This document shows, one piece after another, positions 19,007 to 28,508 of a stretch of DNA of 64,000 nt. Source of the DNA: Glaciecola siphonariae (lineage in GTDB: Bacteria; Pseudomonadota; Gammaproteobacteria; Enterobacterales; Alteromonadaceae); contig NZ_JBHSGU010000005.1 of NCBI RefSeq assembly GCF_042652645.1, forward strand, positions 496,001 through 560,000. The letters run 5' to 3'. Position 1 is the stretch's first letter, and each line of letters opens with the position of its first letter. The position numbers and the translations under genes are program-made. The notes below the pieces were generated by a model. It had not been told where the DNA came from, did no database searches, and saw nothing but the letters and a program-made list of their open reading frames with translations.

Positions 19007-20569
19007 ATGTCAACAAGTCCTCATCGTTTAGAAAAAGAACTGTATGAATTAGTTGAAAAAGATGAGCAAATTTTCAAATTCATTGAACAATCTAGTCTTG
19101 ACGGCATGTGGTATTGGGATTTAGAGAATCCAGAACACGAGTGGATGAGCGAACGCTTTTGGACCACTCTTGGCTACGACCCAAAAGAGATGAAACACTT
19201 AGCATCTGAATGGCAAGATATTATCAACCAAGAGGATTTAAACCTCGCATTCGATAACTTCACGAAGCACTGCGAAAATCCTGAACATCCCTACGACCAA
19301 ATTGTGCGATATACCCACAAACAAGGGCACACTGTTTGGATAAGATGCCGCGGACTTGCAATACGCGACCACGAGGGCAAAGCTGTTCGTATGCTCGGCG
19401 CACATACCGACCTCACTGAATTAAAACATACCGAAGAAAAGCTACTCGAAACGCTCAAATCACGAGACTTGTTTTTTGCAAAAATGTCTCATGAGATACG
19501 AACGCCACTGCATGGAATAATTGCACTGACAGACCTACTAAAAACCTCCAATCAAGACCAGTCACTCACAAAGACCATTGAGACCATATCGACCTGCGGC
19601 GAACAGCTCCTTGTGCTCCTAGACGACTTACTGACTATATCAAAGCTAAAAGAACAAGCGCTGTACTCTAGCCAAGAGCCAGTTAGGCTCTCAGAAGTGA
19701 CGGCGCACATTGCCGATTTATTTACGGCAAAAGCGAAAGAGAAACAACTGAGCTTAACTATTGATATGCCTGAAAGCACAGGTGGTTGTGTCATCATGAC
19801 TGACAAAGTGCGACTAATACAGATTCTGTCTAACTTGGTGAACAACGCAATAAAGTTCACGACTAGTGGCAAGGTCACGCTTGATGCTGAGTGCGTGGCT
19901 GACTCAGTAAAAATAATAATAAAAGATACTGGCCGCGGTATTGAAGACGTTGACACAGTTTTGCAAGCCTTTAAACAAGAGAAAGCGAATCCCTATGATG
20001 ATTCTGGCACAGGCCTTGGGTTAGAAATTGTCAGCAGATTGTGCACAGAACTCGGCCATGATATGCATATCGAATCTACGATTGATAAGGGCACGACCGT
20101 CACCATTACTTGTGCGCTTGCAAAAAAAGCTGCGTCTGTCGACACAATTAAGCAAACAAAATCTCAATCTCAACACAGTAAATTTTCTTTAAACAGCATT
20201 CTAATTGTTGATGACAATGACATTAATCTTGAGATTGCTTGTACTATGTTAGAGGGAGTGGCCCATAAAATAGACCGTGCTCACAATGGAGATGAAGCCG
20301 TTAAAAAAGTCATTCAAGAAAATGGATACGACTGCATTCTCATGGACCTTAACATGCCAATCAAAGATGGCTTTCAAGCGACTAAAGAAATACTTCAATT
20401 AGGAGAGCTAGAGCTTATACCTGTAATTGTTGCAGTCTCGGCAGATGCCTTTGACGAAACGCTCGACACTTGTAAAAAGGTTGGAATGAAAGGACATTTG
20501 AGAAAACCATTTACTCGCGATAGTCTAATAAGTGGTTTACATGAAATCATCTTACGGCCATCAACTTAA
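19007..20569 (+). CDS. Hybrid sensor histidine kinase (PAS-HisKA-HATPase-REC)
   Basis: The 520 residues carry a PAS_3-type domain at about 28-140 (SLDGMWYWDLENP, ending in a PAC motif ...HTDLTEL). The dimerisation/phosphoacceptor H-box is MSHEIRTPLHG with His162. A HATPase domain follows, with N-box LVNNAIKFT, G1 KDTGRGI and G2 GTGLGLEI. A C-terminal receiver (about 393-515) has the acidic pair VDDND, phosphoacceptor Asp447 in ILMDLNMP, and a conserved Lys in LRKPF. There are no transmembrane segments, so it is a cytoplasmic sensor. No response regulator or Hpt gene is adjacent, so it is an orphan kinase. It is divergent from the RTX enzyme gene and followed by a strong terminator. Confidence 0.95.
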   Translation: MSTSPHRLEKELYELVEKDEQIFKFIEQSSLDGMWYWDLENPEHEWMSERFWTTLGYDPKEMKHLASEWQDIINQEDLNLAFDNFTKHCENPEHPYDQIVRYTHKQGHTVWIRCRGLAIRDHEGKAVRMLGAHTDLTELKHTEEKLLETLKSRDLFFAKMSHEIRTPLHGIIALTDLLKTSNQDQSLTKTIETISTCGEQLLVLLDDLLTISKLKEQALYSSQEPVRLSEVTAHIADLFTAKAKEKQLSLTIDMPESTGGCVIMTDKVRLIQILSNLVNNAIKFTTSGKVTLDAECVADSVKIIIKDTGRGIEDVDTVLQAFKQEKANPYDDSGTGLGLEIVSRLCTELGHDMHIESTIDKGTTVTITCALAKKAASVDTIKQTKSQSQHSKFSLNSILIVDDNDINLEIACTMLEGVAHKIDRAHNGDEAVKKVIQENGYDCILMDLNMPIKDGFQATKEILQLGELELIPVIVAVSADAFDETLDTCKKVGMKGHLRKPFTRDSLISGLHEIILRPST

Positions 20570-20580
20570 GCAGGTTTGAC

Positions 20581-20615
20581 AGGGAGCTCGAGCGTTAAAC
20601 CGAACTCCCTTTTTT
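20581..20615 (+). terminator. Rho-independent terminator of the hybrid kinase gene
   Basis: AGGGAG and CTCCCT arms (with an inner TCG/CGA extension across one mismatch) are followed by six T, directly after the stop at 20569. Confidence 0.85.
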
Positions 20616-20646
20616 ACGTTTGTGCTTATGACACAAATCGATATTA

Positions 20647-23295
20647 TTAGAACACAATATTAGACAAATCAAAGATGATTTCACCGGCACAGTGCATATA
20701 CTCTGATGCAGCCCCACCCCCACATGTCCACGTCGAAATATTAAACGCAGCGTCGTTATACGCTTGACTTTCAGTTTGCATGAGCGTGTTGTTTACCTTG
20801 AGATAATCAAGCTGCACGTTGTAGTCGATACCCTTTGCAAAATCATAAACGTCGTTGATAAACACAACTTTAACAATAGACGACGCTTGTAACTCAGTAT
20901 CCACCGTGTAAGTTTGCATTTGCTTACTAAGCTGCCATTGTTTTACAACAGTATCGTCAACGACTAAAGATACGATCTCATTGCCAGTGTCGCCTCTTGC
21001 TCTTATTCCTAAAGTGTGAACATCGCTGTCGTTAGGGTTACGTCCTAAGTCATTACTCACCAAAAACTGATCGATGGCATATCCATCTTCGCGCTTCCTT
21101 ACGCTCAAGATTTGTTCTCCTTCGACCATCTTAACTTGTCCAATTCTAACCCAGTGCCATTCATTGTAATTTTCTGGTCTGTTGTCGGCAGATTTTAAGC
21201 GCACACCGTTTAACGCAAAGTGCGCGGAGTTACCGGCTCCATCGGGTGCAAATCGTCTTACCCAAATTGCATAGGTACCTGACTCATTCAGGTCAAAGCT
21301 GTAGCTTATCTGGGGAGACGTTTCATAATTTGCTTTTATTGAGTTCTCAGGGAAAAACACATAGCCAGTCGATGAATATCCATCTAATTCATCGCCTATA
21401 AACCAAGAGTTTGTGCCGGCATAATAACGTGTTTCAATCTTGTCATAGTCGGTCGCCTCTATGGTCACGGTGCCGTTGTCGTCACTTACACCGCCACCAA
21501 ACAGCGACCACTGAGATAAATCGTAATGTCTTGTCTTATCCTCAAAACGAACGGTCATTTCTCTGGAGCCAGCGCCTTGATAAACGAAAGGGTTCTCAAC
21601 TTGCGGCCAGCTATTGAAGTCCACATCCACGCCGTTCAAACGTTGATATGTATTAAATTTGGCCTCCATTTTATTGCCATGTAAATTCACATAACCCAAG
21701 TAAGTTTGGCCGCTCGTACTAAATTCAGTTGCATCAAACCGCGGCAATACTGCTTGCTTAAAGGCTGCTAATTTTTGTGCAGGCGTGCCTTGATAGTCGT
21801 CTGGCGATGCAGTCTCTACAACAAAGCCTATTTTTCCCGCCCGCCTTTCAAAGCTGGTCATGCCATTATTCCAAGAGAATCCCTTTGTGAGCATGATGCC
21901 AATCAGTACTCCATCGTAATGCAGATAGACTTTGCCACTGTTAGAGTTATCAATAAAGGCTAAATAATTATCGGGAATATAACCCTTTAAAAAACGCGCC
22001 TCGTACCCTGTTGGGATATTATAAACGCCAATGACCGTGCCCGCGTCTTGCATGACTTGCCCAAATTGCGAAACACCCCAGTCTGGATTGCTTGTGGCTA
22101 CATTTTCGTACAAGAAGGGGTTTTTAATCGTTAATATGCTGCGCTTTGAGCCACCACGCCACGCAATGCCCCACTGCTCATTTTGATTTTTCCATTTTTT
22201 TGCGCTTGCTGGGACTGGCGGTCTAAATTCAACTGCCTCGCTATAAACAGCATACTCGGGTGTCTTATATAGTTGCGCGTATTTTTCGTGGCGACCACCC
22301 TCATCAATAGATGATTTTCTCTCGCGTGAAACGTAAGACTGATTACGTTGACTTGCAATTGATACAAGCTCTGCGGGCGGGCGATAAGGTGAAATAGCGT
22401 GCATAACGGCTCCAACAATAAGGTCAGGATGGTTAATCGCTTTTGGTTTCACGCCGCCATAAAACATATAATGTACATAGTCCATGTGCACATAAGTATT
22501 CTGGGAATGCGACGGTAACAGAGTACTTCTATCTTGGCTCGCTACCCAATGGCCGTCCATCCATTCGGCTGCCGACGACGCTAAAATCCACTCAGCCGCA
22601 ACAAAGGACTTCTGTTTGATGCTATTTGGGTCTTCCACAGGTGCAAAATCAGCTAGGGTGCGCAAGGCCCCGTAGTGAAACAAGGTATATGTGGACGAGT
22701 TGTATTCATAGTCCCCATATTCAGCCATTGTTTCTAGGGTATTTAAAATTTGTGCGCTACCGTCAATATCATCAAACTTGTATGCTGAGGCAAACTCTTC
22801 ATTTGGCCACTCTAATGCGGCTAAATAGCGAGCACTCGATGCCATCGCGTTTTTGTTGCTAGTATTGTGTATACCCCAAGAAGGCGTTGTAGTGAGCGTA
22901 ATGCGAAAGTCGTCTTTTATTTCTGTGGGTAAATAAGTGTTCCACCTCAGGTAGACATCCATCGCGCTCCATAAAGCAAAGGCAATATCCTTATGATCAG
23001 TATCGTTACGAATATCACTTAAGCCGTCGCTTACATCCAAAAGAGCCTCACTTAAATAAGCGTCTTCTTTTGTAATGGCATACATTTTAAATTTGGCTGA
23101 AGCCACGTGAAAAGCATGCTTTTTATTATTAGTATTAAACTGTGACGCGCGCTCTATAAGCTCTAGCGCTCTTTCCTCAAAGTTCTCTCCTGCAATAGAG
23201 TGAACACTAATGGCACAAGCAATGATGACAAAGCTTACCTGGAAACGAGTAATGCTAATATTAAGTAAACGAGTGAGCCGTGATGTGCGTTCCAT
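20647..23295 (-). CDS. Large secreted protein with CBM-like C-terminus, putative polysaccharide lyase/hydrolase
   Basis: The 882 residues begin with an N-terminal hydrophobic export signal ending near SIAG. The first 330 residues are helix-rich with Trp/His/Tyr clusters (PSWGIHNTSNKNAMAS, HMDYVHYMFYGG), which suggests an alpha/alpha-toroid such as those of polysaccharide lyases. A middle part is beta-rich (WGIAWRGGSKRSILTI, YLAFIDNSNSGKVYLHYDG). The C-terminal 250 residues look like two carbohydrate-binding modules: a malectin/golvesin-like one (GTYAIWVRRFAPDGAG) and a CBM60-like one (IRARGDTGNEIVSLVVDD). I do not recognise the catalytic family. The shared palindrome upstream links its control to the RTX/beta-helix gene, supporting a role in the same polysaccharide response. 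Confidence 0.6.
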   Translation of the reverse strand: MERTSRLTRLLNISITRFQVSFVIIACAISVHSIAGENFEERALELIERASQFNTNNKKHAFHVASAKFKMYAITKEDAYLSEALLDVSDGLSDIRNDTDHKDIAFALWSAMDVYLRWNTYLPTEIKDDFRITLTTTPSWGIHNTSNKNAMASSARYLAALEWPNEEFASAYKFDDIDGSAQILNTLETMAEYGDYEYNSSTYTLFHYGALRTLADFAPVEDPNSIKQKSFVAAEWILASSAAEWMDGHWVASQDRSTLLPSHSQNTYVHMDYVHYMFYGGVKPKAINHPDLIVGAVMHAISPYRPPAELVSIASQRNQSYVSRERKSSIDEGGRHEKYAQLYKTPEYAVYSEAVEFRPPVPASAKKWKNQNEQWGIAWRGGSKRSILTIKNPFLYENVATSNPDWGVSQFGQVMQDAGTVIGVYNIPTGYEARFLKGYIPDNYLAFIDNSNSGKVYLHYDGVLIGIMLTKGFSWNNGMTSFERRAGKIGFVVETASPDDYQGTPAQKLAAFKQAVLPRFDATEFSTSGQTYLGYVNLHGNKMEAKFNTYQRLNGVDVDFNSWPQVENPFVYQGAGSREMTVRFEDKTRHYDLSQWSLFGGGVSDDNGTVTIEATDYDKIETRYYAGTNSWFIGDELDGYSSTGYVFFPENSIKANYETSPQISYSFDLNESGTYAIWVRRFAPDGAGNSAHFALNGVRLKSADNRPENYNEWHWVRIGQVKMVEGEQILSVRKREDGYAIDQFLVSNDLGRNPNDSDVHTLGIRARGDTGNEIVSLVVDDTVVKQWQLSKQMQTYTVDTELQASSIVKVVFINDVYDFAKGIDYNVQLDYLKVNNTLMQTESQAYNDAAFNISTWTCGGGAASEYMHCAGEIIFDLSNIVF

Positions 23296-23380
23296 AAATT
23301 TCCTTATTTATTATGCTAGAGGTTTTGCTAAGGGTTTTGTTAAGAGTTTTGTTATAGGTGCGTTGATATCTTTAATCTTA

Positions 23381-23401
23381 ATATGATAATCCTATCATTT
23401 A
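23381..23401. promoter_or_regulatory. Second copy of the ATGATA-N4-TATCAT operator
   Basis: ATGATA at 23383-23388, 4-nt spacer, TATCAT at 23393-23398, then TTA as in the first copy. It is about 85 nt upstream of the ATG at 23295, a typical promoter distance. Confidence 0.6.
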
Positions 23402-23590
23402 ATGATGCAAGCACATATGTGACGATTTTGTTAATTATCTGATTTCTTTGGCGCATTAAATGCCAGTAAAAATTACACAGACATTTTTGATGGTATAACA
23501 CGTGATAAGTATTTCTTCATAGATATACGCACGCATGCGTTAAGGACATATAAGCTCTCGCAACTATTGTTCACTGGATTTCGATAACAA

Positions 23591-24115
23591 ATGCATGCAT
23601 CTAATAAGGGCTTTACGCTCATAGAGTTGGTTATTGTTATTGTAATTTTAAGCGTACTTGCGGTGGTCGCTGCGCCACGATTTGTGGATATCAGCACAGA
23701 TGCGAAAGTCGCTAAATTGCAAAGCATTTCTGCCTCTTTAAAAGACGGTTCAAAGTTAATGTATGCTGAAGCATTATTAAATAATATGGCCAAAGGTAGA
23801 GAGCGAATTACGCTTGACGACGGCAACTACGCGATTTTAGAGAATGGCTATCCCGTTGGCGATTGGACGCAAGGGGTTCGGCACTTAGTCAATATTGAAT
23901 GGGGAGCATTTAATAGTGACCGAGTATGTGAGGAAGCGATTTGTGCATACGGCTATCAACGCTCTATTCCAGGGAAAGCAGATTTGACCATCACAGGATA
24001 CGCGGCTGTCGTTTATTTAAAAGGATACAAAGACCGCACTGCCTGTTTAGCCTACTACATTAATAACGAAGATGGCTCACCGCCGATTGCAGGCACAAGC
24101 ACCGATGAATGCTGA
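23591..24115 (+). CDS. Type IV pilin-like (MSHA/pseudopilin-type) protein, second copy
   Basis: The 174 residues have a very short leader MHASNKG, then FTLIELVIVIVILSVLAVVAAPRFVDIS, the class III cleavage site and hydrophobic spine. The C-terminal domain keeps a CEEAIC pair and a terminal Cys loop (CLAYYINNEDGSPP...DEC). The whole protein runs parallel to the gene at 3140-3661 (shared APxFVDI, YPxGW/DW, NNEDG phrases). No pilus assembly genes are close. It is convergent with the S9 peptidase gene, 26 nt away. Such orphans may be minor pilins or substrates of the MSHA or type II secretion apparatus encoded elsewhere. Confidence 0.85.
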   Translation: MHASNKGFTLIELVIVIVILSVLAVVAAPRFVDISTDAKVAKLQSISASLKDGSKLMYAEALLNNMAKGRERITLDDGNYAILENGYPVGDWTQGVRHLVNIEWGAFNSDRVCEEAICAYGYQRSIPGKADLTITGYAAVVYLKGYKDRTACLAYYINNEDGSPPIAGTSTDEC

Positions 24116-24141
24116 GTAGAACAATTATTGTGTGATTTAAA

Positions 24142-26151
24142 TTAAGCGTCTGGCGTTGGGTCATCAAGCGCAAAACTTCTTTGGAAGAATTTATCGAGTT
24201 CAATATAGAATTCGGTAACGTTATCTAAATATCGGAAGCCATGCGTTTCATTATCAAAAGTCATTTCGGTATAGGGCTTTTGATATGCATCCAAAACCAT
24301 TTTTAGGCGGTTGAAGTGTTCAATATCAACAACATTGTCTTTTTTACCATGACTTATAAAAATAGGAATTTGCAGTTTTTCAGCTTGATATACGGGTGAA
24401 AAATACATGAGCTCTTCCAAGTCAGTCTCTGGGTCTCCAACAATTTTTTTCATCATTGAGTTTTTTGCCCGAGACCTTAACAACTCTATTTCGGTAAAAA
24501 GAAGTGGCAAATCACTTACACCCGCATAAGACGCTGCACATTTGAACAAACTAGGTCTATGTATTGATGAAATGAGGGCAGAATATCCTCCATAACTGAT
24601 TCCGTATATGCATACTTTATCTTTATCCACTGAACCTAGCTCTATGACTTCTTGGATGCTAGCTTCAATATCGTCCTCAATAAGTCTACCCCACTGTCCC
24701 ATGCCCATATTGAGGAAGTTTTTCCCGTAGCCAGACGAGCCTCTGTAGTTAGTTTGCAACACGGCATACCCTAAAGCTGTAAGAAACTGAACGTGACGGT
24801 CGAAGTGTCTTGTATCGCGAACAGAAATTGGACCGCCATGCGGCATCACAATTAGCGGGGGTTTATGGGCAGAATCGTCCGTGATAACAGGCAATGTTAG
24901 GTATGACTCAATTTCTTGACCATCTGATGAAATGGCCCTGACTACTCTACTCTCGCTATGATTATATTTTTCTAACCATGGTGCTTTTGACGCAAATTTT
25001 GTTAAGAGCATATTTCCGACATCAAAAATAAAGTAATCGCCGGGGTTTGAATTTGCAGTTGTTTCAACAATCAACACTGACTTATCCGCATTGTAGTCAA
25101 CAATGTATGGAATGCTTGTTTCAAATTCCTGCTTGAGTGCGAGATCTAAACCTTGGTCAAGAGAATTAAAGTACAGCGTTTGTAAGAAACCATCTTCGAG
25201 TATAGATATCCCCAGAACTTCGGATTTATCGGAACTTGTGATCACCGAATTAATGTCGTATGAGTCATGACAAAACACTTCGTCCATATACGTTTTCGAG
25301 TCAACGTTGTATGTATATAAACAGATTAAATCGCTATTTTCATTAGATAACACATACACGGTTTTCCTGTCTCTTGAAACAACGACAGGCTTGAAAACTG
25401 TATCCAAATCACCCTCCCAGAACACTTCCCACTTGCGCTTTTTTAGTGGCTTTAGGTAAGCTCGATTCACTCTGTCTTCGTCGTCATGGCCATATCCTAT
25501 TACTATATTGCCGTCTGCATCTGTTAACCAGTGAGGGTTTTTAGGCGCTCGTAAATTCAATCGCTTGTTGCGTTTAAATTCAGCAGCGGTGCTTTTTGAC
25601 GATACATCTAGCTTAAACAAATAGGCTCTTTCATTAATCCATTTTTTTGCTAAAAATATATTTTCTTGGTCTCGCAGGGGATCAAGAATAGTCACGCCCT
25701 CAACAAACATTTTGGTGTTTACGCTACTCAATTCATTATCAGAAAACACTAGTTGCGAATGAATAACCGCACTGCCTTTGCCTGATATAAACGCTTGAAT
25801 TATGATGGATTCATTATCAATCCAGTAGTAATCGTCAAGCTGCAATGCGTCATTAAACTTGTCGACTATTAATGCCTTAGACAAACCGGTTCTCGTATTA
25901 GTGACAATAAACTGTTCGTGGGTACCGGTTCTTTGCCTGTAAGTCACAAATGCCCCGTTAGGCGATATTTTTACTGACTTCGTTTGCTGAATTCGAAAAA
26001 AGTCATTGGCGATATTCGCAACATCGCGTTTTGCAGTTGCCGCAACATGCACATTTTCGTTTTCTGTTGCGCTTACTGCATCCGTCAGAACAGATATGAA
26101 GCTTGAGAGTAGGATGACCAGTAAATAGGCGAATGATTGATTAAGCTTCAT
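24142..26151 (-). CDS. Exported S9-family prolyl oligopeptidase-like peptidase
   Basis: The 669 residues comprise an N-terminal signal (FAYLLVILLSSFISVLTDA), a beta-propeller of about 380 residues, then a peptidase_S9 domain. The nucleophile is Ser519 in GISYGGYSAL. The acid is in HGKKDNVVD and the catalytic His is in DNETHGFRY. PLIVMPHGGP marks the oxyanion strand. It would act in the periplasm on short peptides. Its ATG overlaps the TGA of the upstream 201-residue gene by four bases (ATGA), so the two are translationally coupled. Confidence 0.93.
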   Translation of the reverse strand: MKLNQSFAYLLVILLSSFISVLTDAVSATENENVHVAATAKRDVANIANDFFRIQQTKSVKISPNGAFVTYRQRTGTHEQFIVTNTRTGLSKALIVDKFNDALQLDDYYWIDNESIIIQAFISGKGSAVIHSQLVFSDNELSSVNTKMFVEGVTILDPLRDQENIFLAKKWINERAYLFKLDVSSKSTAAEFKRNKRLNLRAPKNPHWLTDADGNIVIGYGHDDEDRVNRAYLKPLKKRKWEVFWEGDLDTVFKPVVVSRDRKTVYVLSNENSDLICLYTYNVDSKTYMDEVFCHDSYDINSVITSSDKSEVLGISILEDGFLQTLYFNSLDQGLDLALKQEFETSIPYIVDYNADKSVLIVETTANSNPGDYFIFDVGNMLLTKFASKAPWLEKYNHSESRVVRAISSDGQEIESYLTLPVITDDSAHKPPLIVMPHGGPISVRDTRHFDRHVQFLTALGYAVLQTNYRGSSGYGKNFLNMGMGQWGRLIEDDIEASIQEVIELGSVDKDKVCIYGISYGGYSALISSIHRPSLFKCAASYAGVSDLPLLFTEIELLRSRAKNSMMKKIVGDPETDLEELMYFSPVYQAEKLQIPIFISHGKKDNVVDIEHFNRLKMVLDAYQKPYTEMTFDNETHGFRYLDNVTEFYIELDKFFQRSFALDDPTPDA

Positions 26152-26753
26152 TGTCCATCCTCTTGCCGCATGAGCTTGTTATAAAAAGCAATAAAAGGAT
26201 CGGGGGATATGCCAGAAAATATCAATGGATACTGTTCAAAAATTTCTGGGTAATGCTCGTTTAATTTTTCAATGACTGAGCTACTGCGGTTAACGTAATT
26301 GTAACGCGCAGTGGCAAACCGGTAATTGATGTCTATTGCAAAATGGCCACCGTAATTAATCACGTCAGGTTTTACATGGAGCTCAAAATCATGCTCTTCA
26401 AGATTAAAGTAATGGTTACTGCGGAAGTTAATCCTACTCCATTGATATTCCCCTGCGGGTAATTTTATCAAAGAAAAATTCAAACCAGATTCTAAGTCAC
26501 GAACCTTATGGCTTTCCCCAAATGCTTTTGTCTCTTCAAGTTTCACATCGAAGGGAACATAGCCCTCAATTATAATTGGAATAACGACATAGCCTTCGTT
26601 TTTGGCTAAAGGTTGCAAGGAGCTTGTGCTCTGAGCGCCCAAACCGAAACTAACTGCAAATAGAAACAGGGAAAAACTTAGGATGGAGAAATGTGATACT
26701 AGTTGCTTTGGCGAGAACCGCTGGCAACTATGTATAGAGTTGGGATACCTCAT
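26148..26753 (-). CDS. Exported hypothetical protein coupled to the S9 peptidase
   Basis: This 201-residue protein has a signal peptide after a 20-residue basic start (hydrophobic ILSFSLFLFAVSFGLGAQ). The body is beta-rich, including GEYQWSRINFRSNHYFNLEEHDFELHVKP, and ends with a helical segment (EKLNEHYPEIFEQYPLIF). I do not recognise the family. The phrase PAGEYQWSRI followed by a HDFELHVKPDVINYGG sheet resembles small lipid- or surface-associated domains of the DUF2846 kind, but this is a weak impression. It shares an ATGA overlap with the peptidase and should be expressed with it. Confidence 0.65.
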   Translation of the reverse strand: MRYPNSIHSCQRFSPKQLVSHFSILSFSLFLFAVSFGLGAQSTSSLQPLAKNEGYVVIPIIIEGYVPFDVKLEETKAFGESHKVRDLESGLNFSLIKLPAGEYQWSRINFRSNHYFNLEEHDFELHVKPDVINYGGHFAIDINYRFATARYNYVNRSSSVIEKLNEHYPEIFEQYPLIFSGISPDPFIAFYNKLMRQEDGQ

Positions 26754-26934
26754 ACCGACTTCCTTTTCTAGCTTGTTACTTCCTTAGCATGGCTCAATAG
26801 TATTACAGGCTATAAAAAATAGAAAGGGAGGTGCTTATTTGCGAAGAGATGCTCCCACCAATGACTTGAGTAGCGCGTTCACCTGTGGCCGATATCACCG
26901 CAATATGCGTTTTTGGGGGCATTGGCATACTTTT

Positions 26935-26964
26935 CATCGGGGCATCGCTATACCCCGATGTTTT
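26935..26964 (+). other. Stable hairpin with 8-bp stem in an intergenic region
   Basis: CATCGGGG and CCCCGATG enclose a 10-nt loop, followed on the plus strand by TTTTCTC. Only minus-strand genes flank it, so as a terminator it would face the wrong way. It may be the end of an unseen plus-strand RNA or simply stop antisense transcription. Confidence 0.45.
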
Positions 26965-27002
26965 CTCTACAAATCTTTGGTAAACAAATTAACGCTCAAT
27001 GC

Positions 27003-28259
27003 TTAATTTGCATTCTCCAAGCTGTACTTTTGCGAACTCCAACTAGTTTCTAGCGGCGCTTGCACAATCGGCGACCAGTCGTTTGCATTGGTGTGCAAAT
27101 AACGCTTTGACCACAAATTTTGCAAACGATATTGACCGTTAACCTTGGTAACGTTCCATTTTTGAGAGTTCCAGCTTGTGTTGAGCGGTGCGGTATAAAT
27201 ATCATCCCAGTTGTTGACTGATGCTGCCGTTAAGTATTGCTGAGTCCATACATTTTTAATGCGATACTTGGTTCCACTCACTTGTTCAAACCGCCACTTT
27301 TGCGAGGACCAATTCGCGTTTAGAGGCGCGCTTTGCACAACCGACCAGCCCGATTTACTGCTTGCATGAATGTAACGCCCTTTCCAACCATCTTTTATAC
27401 GCTTAATGCCGCTAATGGCGTCGTTTGGAGGTTCTACCGGGTCGGTGCCGCCCACGTTATTTAAATATGCGTCGGCAAATCTTTTACCGAGGTCTTGTAG
27501 ACCTTGTGCGTTAAAATGAATTCGATCATCAGGATAAACCGCAAGGTCGTCTGTATTCACCAAATAGCCATTGGGGTCTGACTCAGTCCAGTTTACTTGG
27601 GCATTACGCACACGATTCCAATCACTGCTGGATGTGAAATCAGAAATACGCCCTACAATCACCGGTATGTTTGCACCAAAGTCACTGCGCACCTTGTCGA
27701 ACAAGGTGGTTAGGTTGTTGCGATATTTAGTTGAAAGGTCGGGCGTAGCGTCTGACTCGCCCTGCATCCATACAAAGGCTTTATAATTTGCAGAAAGACC
27801 GTACTGGCGCTGCAGGCTGTCTTCGAGCTTGGTTTTTTCTCTCACTAAATACGGGTAGAGGGCGTTGTCTCCCTTACCACCGTTACCTAAAAAGTCATTG
27901 TCGAGGTTTTGGCCGCCAAGCGCCCATTTGAGGATAAACGTCGGTCTGCCGGTACTGTCAGATATTCGTCTAGCGAAGGTTACTTCTGGACCAAAGCCAC
28001 TGAATTCTAATTGGTTTCCATATTTGTTGCTGTTTGGGGCGTCAATATTGACCCAAGAACTGCCGCTGTCGAGCACAAGTCCTGCAACGTACAAATCGTT
28101 TTGTTTACCGCGAAGCGCGCTAGGCAAACCGTTTTCGTTAGTACCATGACCCATCATATTTGATTGGCCTGCCAAAATATAAACGTCCGCCTGTTGGGCA
28201 TAGGCACTTACAGACCACAGCAGCCCTAACACAGCGAGCAGCAAAGTTATTCGTTTCAT
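27003..28259 (-). CDS. Secreted SASA-type carbohydrate esterase with ricin-like beta-trefoil
   Basis: The 418 residues start with signal peptide MKRITLLLAVLGLLWSVSAYA. An SGNH/SASA catalytic domain follows, with the nucleophile in LAGQSNMMGHG, oxyanion WMQGESD, and Asp/His in DDRIHFNAQGL. This is typical of acetyl-xylan esterases such as CE6 or sialate-O-acetylesterase relatives. After a short Pro/Asn linker, residues 290-418 are three repeats of about 43 residues, each with a pattern APLNxxWxSQKW, a ricin B-like beta-trefoil (CBM13-type). It would deacetylate extracellular polysaccharide while bound to it. A 7-bp inverted repeat lies just upstream. Confidence 0.9.
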   Translation of the reverse strand: MKRITLLLAVLGLLWSVSAYAQQADVYILAGQSNMMGHGTNENGLPSALRGKQNDLYVAGLVLDSGSSWVNIDAPNSNKYGNQLEFSGFGPEVTFARRISDSTGRPTFILKWALGGQNLDNDFLGNGGKGDNALYPYLVREKTKLEDSLQRQYGLSANYKAFVWMQGESDATPDLSTKYRNNLTTLFDKVRSDFGANIPVIVGRISDFTSSSDWNRVRNAQVNWTESDPNGYLVNTDDLAVYPDDRIHFNAQGLQDLGKRFADAYLNNVGGTDPVEPPNDAISGIKRIKDGWKGRYIHASSKSGWSVVQSAPLNANWSSQKWRFEQVSGTKYRIKNVWTQQYLTAASVNNWDDIYTAPLNTSWNSQKWNVTKVNGQYRLQNLWSKRYLHTNANDWSPIVQAPLETSWSSQKYSLENAN

Positions 28260-28296
28260 AAAAATTCGTCCACAAAATAAAAAATGTTGATTGATA

Positions 28297-28316
28297 GTTA
28301 GCCGCGCTGGGCTAAC
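28297..28316. promoter_or_regulatory. Inverted repeat upstream of the SASA esterase gene
   Basis: GTTAGCC and GGCTAAC with a 6-nt spacer, about 40 nt before the ATG at 28259. It could be an operator of the esterase gene; no second copy was seen. Confidence 0.4.
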
Positions 28317-28462
28317 AATGGCATCGAAGACTACAGAACGAGGAAAAAAGACAATATCTCAACGACTTAATCAAGATAAAGTAAGCGATAAAGTTGCGAA
28401 ATTATTTTATTTAATTTGCGACGTTGTTTTTTAACAAAGTTTTTACATTCAATCCGCTATTG

Positions 28463-28492
28463 TTGCAGAACATCAATTGTATGTTCCTGCAA
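28463..28492. repeat. Imperfect inverted repeat (hairpin) upstream of the ATPase block
   Basis: TTGCAGAACAT and ATGTTCCTGCAA (one extra C) flank a 7-nt loop CAATTGT. It is located just outside the first LysR 3'-end copy, and thus close to where the ATPase block begins. Possible end structure of that block; function unknown. Confidence 0.4.
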
Positions 28493-28508
28493 AAATTAGT
28501 CTTGCTAG

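Noticed and set aside
26935..26964. Terminator of the SASA esterase gene
   Set aside because: The T-run is on the plus strand only; on the minus strand the hairpin is followed by AAAAGT.
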